Shown here: positions 1-6,917 of the stretch, piece after piece
Layout: each line of letters starts with the position of its first letter
How positions within the stretch are numbered: the stretch's first letter is position 1
Source of the DNA: Simkania negevensis
GTDB lineage: Bacteria > Chlamydiota > Chlamydiia > Chlamydiales > JAFITR01
NCBI GenBank assembly: GCA_017116025.1
Contig: JAFITR010000081.1
Coordinates: 1 to 6,917, forward strand
Length of the DNA: 6,917 nucleotides
Direction of reading: 5' to 3'
Program-made: the position numbers and the translations under genes
Notes under the pieces: generated by a model
The model's input: only the letters and a program-made list of their open reading frames with translations
What the model was told of the DNA's origin: nothing
Databases searched by the model: none

Positions 1-172
1 GCTGGTTAAAGATCGAACTCACGTTAAATAGTTAAATATAAAAAATAATATGTGCTGACTGCCTTATAAGTAACGATCCTGTCTATCTCTTCCATCTTGC
101 TTATCTTGTTCCTTTCCGTGGCTATTTAAACCGCTGTATTGATTACGCCCCCGTATCCTGTGACTGATTAAG
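1..172. other. non-coding flank downstream of the giant gene
   Basis: No credible gene is visible in this stretch. The plus frames entering from the left edge close within the first 35 bases (stops at 7-9, 29-31 and 33-35), so at most the last few codons of a neighbouring gene could be present, and nothing identifies one. The first 60 bases are very AT-rich. The part next to the giant gene is of mixed composition. I looked for a hairpin followed by a T run on the minus strand, which would terminate the giant gene, and found none that is convincing. A terminator may lie further left or be Rho-dependent. Confidence 0.6.
23..38. repeat. tandem duplication of an 8-bp unit
   Basis: The octamer GTTAAATA occurs twice head to tail with no mismatch, inside an AT-rich non-coding stretch. 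It may simply be replication slippage. Nothing links it to a regulator. Confidence 0.6.
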
Positions 173-3100
173 TCAGCCGATATTTGTTGAAATTAACGTT
201 ATCTTCTGGTCAATCCCTTCACGATATCCTTGATAGGCTCTTTTTTGTTCTGTATAATCTGTGGAAGGGAGATGTTCAAAAACATCTAAATACAAATCAT
301 CAATCAATCGGATGTTGCTTCTCATCTTCTCTATGGATAAGCGTAGCATCTCTACATCCTGCTGATCCAACTTTTCCGAAATCCAACTCTTCCGATCCGA
401 GCTGATGGAAGGAAATGTTGCGCTTCCAAATGTAGAGATCATAGCCCTGATATCGTCACATATAAATTGAGCAGATTGCAGCAATTGTTTATTAGGATCT
501 ATCTCCGAATTTTTTAGTGAATCTCGAAAAGATCGAATCGCTTCCAGATAGCTTTCTAATTCTAGATTGATGTTTGTACTAATTAAAAGAAAAGAACAGT
601 CAGTCTCAAATTTAAATAAAGCAAAGCGCTTTATTTGGTCATGATGAACAAAATAATTGATAGAATATTTTTTTATTCGCGTTTGAACAGCAACGAATCG
701 TCGTCGATAATTCTCGTCAGAAAAGAATTCTGATTTCGGGGTCGATGATTGATGTTTTTTTAATATAAGTTGCATATAAGCTCTAGAGCACATCAAGTTA
801 AAAAACCAAGAAAAATGCTCTATCTGTCGAGCGGTTTCTGGATTCTTACTGACTCTCGCACTCTCTAATGCGCCATTGTCTTTGTAGACAGCTTTCAATT
901 CCTTGAGAAGAAGTAAAGGAGACTCCGAAATGAGCTCAATCGTGCGAAAAGAGAGGGGAAAAAGAACATTTGGTTCCATCTCAATCTGCCTTGCAATAAA
1001 TTCCTCGCATACAAATACTATGGCATCTTGATACCCCCTATCTTCAGCAAGATCTGGGCGTTCATAAAAAACCCAAAAAAGAAATCGAAAATATTCACTA
1101 AAGAGCTCGTCCACCTTGCCCTGTGAAGCATTTTTAAGGTCATTAGTCAAACTTTTTTCAACAAGAGGGAAGAAGCTAGAAAGATACCAAGACCCAGAGT
1201 CCTTTTTCTTTTTACAGTAGGAATCGAGAAGAGTATGCAAAACCTTGAAACCCGAAAAACTGTTTTGTCTTGGCAGAAGGCTACACAGCTCAGCGCGTAG
1301 TCTTGTTTTTACATCTTCTGCAAACAGCGAGTTGTCCTCTTCTTCCGAAAGACAATTGCAACAAAAATCTTGCCAAAAAGTGGCGATTAAGTTGGCTAGC
1401 TTCAGTGGCTCGGCTGTTTTTTCTTCCAAACATTTATGGAATAGTTGAACGCTGAAACGAACTAAATCTTTGTGCCATTGCAGAATACGAGTTAGAGAGG
1501 CGCCTTTTTCTTTATTTATTTTAGCTAACACGAATCTAAAAGACAGCATTGCTTTCCAAGAGTGAAAAACAACTCCAAAACCGATATCCAATTGCTCTCC
1601 TTCTGAAATGGCCGATAGCTTGAAGTCAGCACATTCAGACAGAAACCTTTCTAGTTCCGCACTGATTTTCTTTGTATATTGCTTAATATAAGCAGTTTGA
1701 GGATTGTCGCGCAGGCCATCGATTTGTAATAGAAAGAATAATCCACTCATAAGAGTCGCGGGAAGGAAACGATTATAATCACTTTTACTGCCGCCAACAT
1801 TTTGTGTAACAGTAGGTTCTCGCAATTTGACAAAGCATAGATCAATCACGCTGCTTACCAAAGAACAGATAAAATTAGGGTTCTGCCGAAGAGGGGTGAT
1901 CAGAGAGTTGGTTTGACCGGCTGTTTTTGGAAGACAATCCTTGACAAGGATCACAATCATGACAGCAAGAGGTCTGTCCAAAATAGCTGGGTTGTGTTTT
2001 GCAAACAGAAGAAAATTGTTCAGATTTTTCAAAAAATGACGTGTCTCAAACCATTCGGGCGGAATCTGTTTCGGGGAAAGAGTCTCAAATATTCTAATAA
2101 GACGACTCTGAAAGTGAAATAAAGCCCCTTCTTTTTTCTCGGCTTCGTCTCTACTCCTTTGTTGAACAATTTTAAACAACAAACAGAAAGTAGCTACAAC
2201 CAGATCACATTTTTGGACAAAGATCATTGATACCGGCAAGGAGGATTCTGACAAGTTTCTATTATACACACCAAGAAGATCCTCGATGGCAGCGATCTTG
2301 TGATCTGGCCATTCTTTTTCTCCTTCCATCTGGCTATAGATAAAATCAGCAAATTCGCCCCTGCTAAACTTTTGAAACAACTCGATCTCTTGCGGGGTTA
2401 GGTCGTGATCGTTATCTGTTTTTACTTGTGAATGACCTTTGAGAGTCTGTTTGCGTATGCAGACACTATCGAACAAAATCTTTATCAGCAAAGACGGACT
2501 AAAAGCATCGAAATGCATGTAGACAACTTTTTCAATCCAATCAGAGAAGACTCGTGTTTGTTCTGGCGAAGGAGAGCCATAAAGGGAGGTTAGGACTTTT
2601 TCGGTAACTATGGAACATGGTCGAACCAGGGAAGGGTGTTCTACGAAATATCCGCTCGGTATCTTGCCTACGATCGTGTTGACAGCCTCTAAAAAAACAG
2701 CAGCATCTTTGATCTCGGTCCTAGCAAGAGACAAAGCAACGATTTCTGCATATGTCAAGGCTTCATGTTTAGCAGCCAAGGAGATCACCTGTTTATCTTC
2801 TGGACCGGGAATAGGGAGGCTCTCTTTATAACAAAAGATAACAAGCGCAGCAGCGGCTTTAGCACCTATTGCAGTTTGCACATCAAGAGAAACGAGGTAA
2901 TCATCTAAGATTGTTTTCTGTTTGGGGAGTTTCTTTTTTAAAGACTCATTCAATATAATATACGCATTCAAGGAGGCAAGCAAAGAGGTTATTCCGGCTG
3001 TCTTAACTGGTTTTTTTTCCCTTTGTTTAAATGGATCAAGAAAAAGTCGTAGTGAATCAATTTCCTCTTCCAATTTTTTTGGAAAAGCAGCACCGGCCAA

Positions 3101-5860
3101 ACACTTGATAATCCTTTTTTCAATTTCACTAAAATGCTCCTCGAGGGCATCAACAACAAAATTAGGTAAATCTTTATCCTTATAATAAGTAAGAGCAGCG
3201 TCTAAAAAGTCGTCATACGATTTACCTTTAGGCGGCCGCTCCTGCTTCTGTTCCTGATTTTTTCTGGTTGTAAAATACTGAATGACAACTTTTTGCTTAT
3301 CAAGACCCGAGTTTGCTGGAGTTGAAACGAAGAGATCAAAAAGAGCAAAAAAGTTTTTGTATTCTATCTTACAAGCTTGCCGAGCCAACGCGTTAGAATC
3401 AAACAAACCATAATAGGCAAATTGAGCGCTTCCCTTTTTTTTATGCTCCTTAATAAGGAAATCTAACAAATCAGGCGGAGCAATCTTCGACAAGCTCTCT
3501 TTATGTAAAGAGAGCAAGACAAGGGTTTTTTCTTTATTTCGTGACCATAGAAAAGCCGCGCGCTTTTTAAGCAGTTCACCTGAAAATTCTTCAAGATCGA
3601 ATTTGTCTAGTTCTCTTTCTGCTAAAGCAACAATTTGTTTCTCTGGAGAAACTTGAAGCCGTGTCCAAAAGGCGATTCTATTTCTCCGATCATCGAAGGT
3701 CCACTGTTGTGAAGGTGCAGCTGTCGACTGAGCTACGGCTTCTGATGACTTTTTTTCAGGAACAAGGAAGAGTTCGGAAATAGCATCGGATCTGTTCACT
3801 GCCTTCGGAGATTGCCCGCCTTTATTTGGACTCCAGAAGCGTTTCCATAAAGACACCAAATCGCAAATAGCTTGCCAATCCTTAGCATCAATCGATGCCT
3901 TCCTCTTTCTAAAAAGAGAAGCAACACTTTCGCTCATAAATAGCAAGTTCGCGCCCTCTTCCTCTTTATGCAAAACTTCGTTGATTTTTGGAAAAAAATT
4001 ACAATAAAGAGAGAGGTCCGAGCTTCGTTCGAGCAAAACGCTCCACAATTTCAACACTCTCTTTTTTTGCTCCAGCGCCAAATCCCCCTTCATACTTTTT
4101 TCAAGTCCCTTATACAGAATGTGGAAGAAATGATTTTGAGAATAAGATTGATCATTGAGAAGCAGCAAAACATCACACAGTTGGTCAACATCCTCTTCTG
4201 GATCGTTCATGAAATCCAAGAAGCAACTTGCACGCATCTCTGCCATGGAGGTTTTTTCCAGAAAAGAGAGAAATTGCACATATTCCGGATGTCCCTTGCA
4301 TTGCTGTAGCGATTCGGAATATTTTATTTGCAAAACGCCCTTCACTTCATCATCGTCATCAGCCCACCGCTTCCCCTCCATTGCTGTCAACTCAGGCGAG
4401 TCAAAAGCAAACAAGAATTTACAGAGGCAGAGAAGAGAACGATCGTTCGCTCCCGACACTCCAACAGCCTCTTGAAGCAAAGCTTTTGCAAAAGAAGAGC
4501 TTCGTATCGCTTTAAACGACTGTTCGACAAAAGCATCTTGAGGAGTTTGAAGCTTCTGGGAAGGTCGAGGCTGCGTTATAGCAGGTAGTGTCAAGTCAAT
4601 AGGCACTGTTTGTGCTAATTGTGTACACTGATTAGGAACGGTCGTCTGCCAAACCCAAAGAGATAAAAAATTGCAGAAAAACTCTTTCCTTTTTTCCGGG
4701 GGAACAAGGGGAGCAAAAGAACGTATAACAAAATCTTCAAAACAAAGACCCCGCTCTTTTGAACAAGCATATTGATAGCCAAGAGAAATCTCAAAAAAGA
4801 GACGTGATATCATTTCTGACGGAGCGTACGGAACAGATCCTGCTCCCAGAGCAAGAATCCATTTTGCAAATAAATAGAAATGTTTTTTCGGATCATCGAC
4901 AAAAAGCGTTTCAAAATAATTCGCATGAGGGAAAGCAACCACTTTCGTTTTTTCAACATTTTCGCATACTTGAAAGGGAGAAGTAGCTGCATTCACAGAA
5001 GCAACGGAAGGGGTTGTTTTATTCGAAAAATCAAGAACAAACGAAGAGCATGATCCTGGCAGAAAATCTACTGCCAAAAAGTCTGCTGTCAAAAGGTTTG
5101 GCGGCAATTTTGGAGATAGATCAACGGCTACCGTACGTCCACCAAAATTCAAACGACAATGTACATACGTGGACGAAGAATTCTGAGGAATATCTTTTGC
5201 ACAACAGTAACGCTTTCCATCAACTGCGAAGAGTCTCTCCTCAATAGAAAACAAACTTCTTACCAAGGAGAGGGCAACCGTGATATCTTCTGGCCGAGGC
5301 TCTAAAGAACAAATAAGGTAACAGCTGATGGCCAATACAGCAGTTTGAGTGTACTCGCAGGGATACTCTTTTTTCAGGTCGGTCAAGAAATGATCTAGTG
5401 CTGAGCAACCTACATCGTTCGCAATATCGAAGTGTCGACATAAGAGAGAAACAAAATCGTCTCGTGCCTCTTTTGCTGGCTGCTCGAAAACAACTAGGGC
5501 CTGGACATCCGATTCAGCATGAAGATCAGGAGAAACGGTATCTCTTCTTAGATTTTCTACACAAGGGCCATAAACCAAGCAGTGGTTAAAAGAAGCTAAG
5601 AAATCATTGCAACGGCTATTGTATCTACTCTGACTTCCGTCAGGAAAGAAAAGATTTCGAGACTCCCAAAATTTTTTAAAACGATGCTCATCCAGCTGTA
5701 TCTGAGGTGCAGAAGTTATAACTTCCTTAAAACCAGCAGAAGATTCTGACGAAGAAGTCGCTGCACTGGCTGCGGGAGGAGCAGGAAGAGCCCCATCAAG
5801 ACGTCTAACAGCATTATCTCCCAAAGCAGCTCCCAAAACAACCGCAGTATCAAAAGTCAT
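173..5860 (-). CDS. giant hypothetical protein, 1895 aa, family not recognised
   Basis: I do not recognise this protein and assign no function. The frame is uninterrupted for 1895 codons, so it is certainly coding. The ATG at 5860 follows an AGGTAG ribosome-binding-like sequence and a good promoter. There is no signal peptide: the short hydrophobic stretch at residues 6-13 follows an aspartate and lacks a basic N-region. Residues 24-43 are Ala/Ser/Pro low complexity. Residues about 215-285 look partly beta-strand. Residues about 676-720 are rich in Ser, Pro, Gly, Gln and Ala and look like a linker between two large parts. Most of the rest reads as amphipathic helices rich in Leu, Phe, Lys and Glu, suggestive of an alpha-solenoid scaffold, though I could not align regular repeats. 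Cysteines are concentrated in the first 560 residues. Some hydrophobic stretches occur (for example around DLVVATFCLLFKIV) but none is a clear membrane span. By inference it is a cytosolic or secreted lineage-specific protein. The unstructured Ser-rich N-terminus would be compatible with a type III secretion signal, but this is unproven. Confidence 0.95.
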   Translation of the reverse strand: MTFDTAVVLGAALGDNAVRRLDGALPAPPAASAATSSSESSAGFKEVITSAPQIQLDEHRFKKFWESRNLFFPDGSQSRYNSRCNDFLASFNHCLVYGPCVENLRRDTVSPDLHAESDVQALVVFEQPAKEARDDFVSLLCRHFDIANDVGCSALDHFLTDLKKEYPCEYTQTAVLAISCYLICSLEPRPEDITVALSLVRSLFSIEERLFAVDGKRYCCAKDIPQNSSSTYVHCRLNFGGRTVAVDLSPKLPPNLLTADFLAVDFLPGSCSSFVLDFSNKTTPSVASVNAATSPFQVCENVEKTKVVAFPHANYFETLFVDDPKKHFYLFAKWILALGAGSVPYAPSEMISRLFFEISLGYQYACSKERGLCFEDFVIRSFAPLVPPEKRKEFFCNFLSLWVWQTTVPNQCTQLAQTVPIDLTLPAITQPRPSQKLQTPQDAFVEQSFKAIRSSSFAKALLQEAVGVSGANDRSLLCLCKFLFAFDSPELTAMEGKRWADDDDEVKGVLQIKYSESLQQCKGHPEYVQFLSFLEKTSMAEMRASCFLDFMNDPEEDVDQLCDVLLLLNDQSYSQNHFFHILYKGLEKSMKGDLALEQKKRVLKLWSVLLERSSDLSLYCNFFPKINEVLHKEEEGANLLFMSESVASLFRKRKASIDAKDWQAICDLVSLWKRFWSPNKGGQSPKAVNRSDAISELFLVPEKKSSEAVAQSTAAPSQQWTFDDRRNRIAFWTRLQVSPEKQIVALAERELDKFDLEEFSGELLKKRAAFLWSRNKEKTLVLLSLHKESLSKIAPPDLLDFLIKEHKKKGSAQFAYYGLFDSNALARQACKIEYKNFFALFDLFVSTPANSGLDKQKVVIQYFTTRKNQEQKQERPPKGKSYDDFLDAALTYYKDKDLPNFVVDALEEHFSEIEKRIIKCLAGAAFPKKLEEEIDSLRLFLDPFKQREKKPVKTAGITSLLASLNAYIILNESLKKKLPKQKTILDDYLVSLDVQTAIGAKAAAALVIFCYKESLPIPGPEDKQVISLAAKHEALTYAEIVALSLARTEIKDAAVFLEAVNTIVGKIPSGYFVEHPSLVRPCSIVTEKVLTSLYGSPSPEQTRVFSDWIEKVVYMHFDAFSPSLLIKILFDSVCIRKQTLKGHSQVKTDNDHDLTPQEIELFQKFSRGEFADFIYSQMEGEKEWPDHKIAAIEDLLGVYNRNLSESSLPVSMIFVQKCDLVVATFCLLFKIVQQRSRDEAEKKEGALFHFQSRLIRIFETLSPKQIPPEWFETRHFLKNLNNFLLFAKHNPAILDRPLAVMIVILVKDCLPKTAGQTNSLITPLRQNPNFICSLVSSVIDLCFVKLREPTVTQNVGGSKSDYNRFLPATLMSGLFFLLQIDGLRDNPQTAYIKQYTKKISAELERFLSECADFKLSAISEGEQLDIGFGVVFHSWKAMLSFRFVLAKINKEKGASLTRILQWHKDLVRFSVQLFHKCLEEKTAEPLKLANLIATFWQDFCCNCLSEEEDNSLFAEDVKTRLRAELCSLLPRQNSFSGFKVLHTLLDSYCKKKKDSGSWYLSSFFPLVEKSLTNDLKNASQGKVDELFSEYFRFLFWVFYERPDLAEDRGYQDAIVFVCEEFIARQIEMEPNVLFPLSFRTIELISESPLLLLKELKAVYKDNGALESARVSKNPETARQIEHFSWFFNLMCSRAYMQLILKKHQSSTPKSEFFSDENYRRRFVAVQTRIKKYSINYFVHHDQIKRFALFKFETDCSFLLISTNINLELESYLEAIRSFRDSLKNSEIDPNKQLLQSAQFICDDIRAMISTFGSATFPSISSDRKSWISEKLDQQDVEMLRLSIEKMRSNIRLIDDLYLDVFEHLPSTDYTEQKRAYQGYREGIDQKITLISTNIG

Positions 5861-5862
5861 AT

Positions 5863-5868
5863 CTACCT
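5863..5868 (-). promoter_or_regulatory. probable ribosome binding site of the giant gene
   Basis: Read on the minus strand, AGGTAG lies two bases before the ATG at 5860, with its AGG core five bases from the start codon. It is a weak match to AGGAGG with rather short spacing, but it supports this ATG as the start. Confidence 0.45.
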
Positions 5869-5910
5869 AAAAAATTTACTAATTACTATTCTTATTCGAA
5901 ACAGATCAAA

Positions 5911-5929
5911 AAATTTTATCACAAAATTT
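5911..5929. repeat. perfect 7-bp inverted repeat over the -10 box
   Basis: AAATTTT (5911-5917) and AAAATTT (5923-5929) are exact inverted copies separated by the five bases ATCAC. The pair covers the -10 and extended -10 elements of the predicted minus-strand promoter, which is where a repressor operator would act. Because both arms are pure A and T in a region with only 11 G or C in 60 bases (5881-5940), a chance origin is quite possible. Confidence 0.5.
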
Positions 5930-5941
5930 AAATATCTTCAA
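5913..5941 (-). promoter_or_regulatory. sigma70-type promoter of the giant gene
   Basis: On the minus strand a -35 box TTGAAG (5936-5941, four of six consensus bases) is separated by exactly 17 bases from a -10 box TAAAAT (5913-5918, five of six). The bases TGA directly before the -10 box (5919-5921) give it an extended -10 as well. Transcription would start near 5906, leaving a leader of about 45 bases before the ATG at 5860. The -10 box is overlapped by a perfect inverted repeat at 5911-5929, which may bear on regulation. This is prediction from sequence only. Confidence 0.6.
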
Positions 5942-5952
5942 TGCAACAAATT

Positions 5953-5961
5953 TGCTATGAT
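5953..5961 (+). promoter_or_regulatory. possible extended -10 promoter of rsmH
   Basis: TGCTATGAT matches the extended -10 pattern TGn followed by TATGAT (5956-5961, five of six bases of TATAAT). No good -35 box lies 16 to 18 bases upstream, which an extended -10 promoter can tolerate. Transcription would begin near 5968, about 32 bases before the chosen rsmH start. A second AT-rich hexamer, GATAAT at 5972-5977, is a weaker alternative without a -35 partner. Confidence 0.4.
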
Positions 5962-5999
5962 CTACTGAATAGATAATGCTACTGAAAACACTTTTCTCT

Positions 6000-6917
6000 A
6001 TGAATTCTTTACCCCATCGTCCTGTTCTTTTTTCTGAAGTGTTATCGCTCTTTGAAGGGCGTTCGCTCACTTTTTTTGTCGATGGAACTATAGGTGCGGG
6101 AGGCCACGCGAAAGGGATTTTGGAACAACATCCAGAACTTCGCCACTACATCGGTTTTGACCAGGATGAACACGCTCGTGCCATCGCTAGACAGCAGCTT
6201 GCACCCTGGAGCGATAAAGTGCGCATCGTGCCAAACAACTTTTCTTCTCTTTCACAACTATTAGAAGAAGCAAACATCGACGGCGTCGACGGCATGCTCT
6301 TCGACTTAGGCGTTTCTTCTATGCAACTCGATGAGGCAATGCGCGGCTTCAGCTTCTCTAAAGAAGGTCCTTTGGACATGAGAATGGACTGCTCCGCTAC
6401 TCTTACCGCCGAAGAGATCATCAATGATTGGAGCGAAGAGAAGCTGGGGATTATCTTACGCGACTATGGCGAAGTACGACCATGGCGGCGGCTGGCACGT
6501 CTCATCTGCCATACAAGGCAAAGTGAGCGGCTGCACACGACAAAAGAACTTGCTGAGCTAGTGACACAGATTATCCCAAAAAAGCATAAGAAAACCCACC
6601 CTGCGACCTGCGTCTTCCAAGCTCTACGAATCGCTGTCAACAGGGAGCTCGACGTGCTCCATGCCATCCTGCCAGAAGCAATCCAAAGGCTCAACAGCGG
6701 TGGGCGCCTTGCGGTCATCAGTTTCCATAGCTTAGAAGATCGCCTAGTCAAAAAAGCCTTTCGCTTTGCCGCAAGCGACAAATGGGACACGCGCGGCCTC
6801 GGCGACGGCCTCTTTGCCGACAAAACCCCCGACGTCAAGCTACTAACACGTAGACCCATCGAAGCAACAGAGGAAGAGGTAGCAGAAAATCCGCGGTCGC
6901 GCAGCGCCAAGATGCGC
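6000..6917 (+). CDS. rsmH: 16S rRNA (cytosine(1402)-N4)-methyltransferase RsmH, 3' end cut by window
   Basis: RsmH (MraW) uses S-adenosylmethionine to methylate N4 of C1402 in 16S rRNA, in the ribosomal P site. In many bacteria, RsmI adds a 2'-O-methyl to the same base. The translation shows the family's motifs in order: HRPVLFSEVL (6-15), the SAM loop DGTIGAGGHA (28-37), acidic GFDQD (52-56), DLGVSSMQLD (102-111), RGFSF (115-119), GPLDMRM (123-129), HPATCVFQALRIAVNREL (200-217), GGRLAVISFHSLEDR (234-248) and the terminal NPRSRSAKMR (297-306). The frame is open for 306 codons to the edge. Family members are about 300-315 residues, so perhaps 5 to 10 residues and the stop are missing. The ATG at 6000 puts five residues before the conserved His, as usual in the family. 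An in-frame ATG at 5976 is possible but would leave a very short leader. Neither start has a clear Shine-Dalgarno sequence. G+C is higher than in the giant gene. ftsL, ftsI and murE would be expected to follow. Confidence 0.97.
   Translation, partial: MNSLPHRPVLFSEVLSLFEGRSLTFFVDGTIGAGGHAKGILEQHPELRHYIGFDQDEHARAIARQQLAPWSDKVRIVPNNFSSLSQLLEEANIDGVDGMLFDLGVSSMQLDEAMRGFSFSKEGPLDMRMDCSATLTAEEIINDWSEEKLGIILRDYGEVRPWRRLARLICHTRQSERLHTTKELAELVTQIIPKKHKKTHPATCVFQALRIAVNRELDVLHAILPEAIQRLNSGGRLAVISFHSLEDRLVKKAFRFAASDKWDTRGLGDGLFADKTPDVKLLTRRPIEATEEEVAENPRSRSAKMR

Noticed and set aside
1..24. T-loop-like GTTCGATC on the minus strand, hinting at the end of a tRNA
   Set aside because: The bases flanking the loop cannot form the five-pair T stem, and no acceptor or anticodon arm is visible around it.
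24..95. Tiny minus-strand frame of 23 residues beginning at the ATG at 95
   Set aside because: It has no properly spaced ribosome-binding site and no recognisable product, and its end lies in AT-rich sequence where such frames arise by chance.
161..175. Hairpin TGACT-GATTA-AGTCA over the stop codon of the giant gene, considered as a terminator
   Set aside because: The stem is only five pairs, and on the minus strand it is not followed by a run of T, so it does not meet the pattern of an intrinsic terminator.
3968..4309. Plus-strand open frame of 113 codons inside the giant gene
   Set aside because: It lies wholly antisense to a well-supported 1895-codon frame and its translation has no recognisable motif. 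The other short plus-strand frames in 184-5589 were dismissed for the same reason.
4340..4370. Acidic run of four aspartates near residue 500, considered as a catalytic or metal-binding site
   Set aside because: It sits in a charged stretch with no surrounding motif of any metal-dependent enzyme I know, and looks like a surface loop.
6464..6910. Minus-strand open frame of 148 codons
   Set aside because: It is antisense to rsmH, whose conserved motifs prove the plus strand is coding. Its Ser/Arg-rich translation is what the complement of a GC-rich gene gives.

Overview
The window holds two protein-coding genes transcribed divergently from one short AT-rich intergenic region. On the plus strand, from 6000 to the right edge, lies rsmH (mraW), the 16S rRNA C1402 N4-methyltransferase. 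It is complete apart from probably its last few residues. On the minus strand, from 5860 down to 173, lies one giant open reading frame of 1895 codons. I do not recognise its family.

The organism is bacterial. The RsmH sequence is most reminiscent of the Chlamydiota: as I recall the Chlamydia trachomatis protein, it shares the Ser-Leu-Phe-x-Gly-Arg stretch after the N-terminal motif and a closely similar Asn-Pro-Arg-Ser-Arg-Ser-Ala-Lys end. An environmental (amoeba-associated) chlamydia would fit, because those genomes carry many very long lineage-specific proteins. This assignment is an inference from one gene and memory, not from a search.

Layout. 1-172 is non-coding: AT-rich at its left end with a tandem 8-bp duplication, and no convincing RNA gene or terminator. 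173-5860 (minus) is the giant hypothetical protein: an Ala/Ser/Pro low-complexity segment near the N-terminus, a cysteine-enriched first third, a probable interdomain linker around residues 676-720, and otherwise mostly helical-looking, leucine- and phenylalanine-rich sequence without an evident signal peptide or catalytic motif. 5861-5999 is the divergent control region. It contains a good minus-strand sigma70-type promoter overlapped by a perfect 7-bp inverted repeat, and a plausible extended -10 promoter for rsmH. 6000-6917 (plus) is rsmH.

The two genes need not work together. In many bacteria rsmH heads a division and cell-wall cluster (ftsL, ftsI, murE), which would lie beyond the right edge. 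The giant gene has lower G+C than rsmH and looks like a lineage-specific neighbour. It is the main unknown here. I see no CRISPR array, insertion sequence, tRNA or rRNA in the window.
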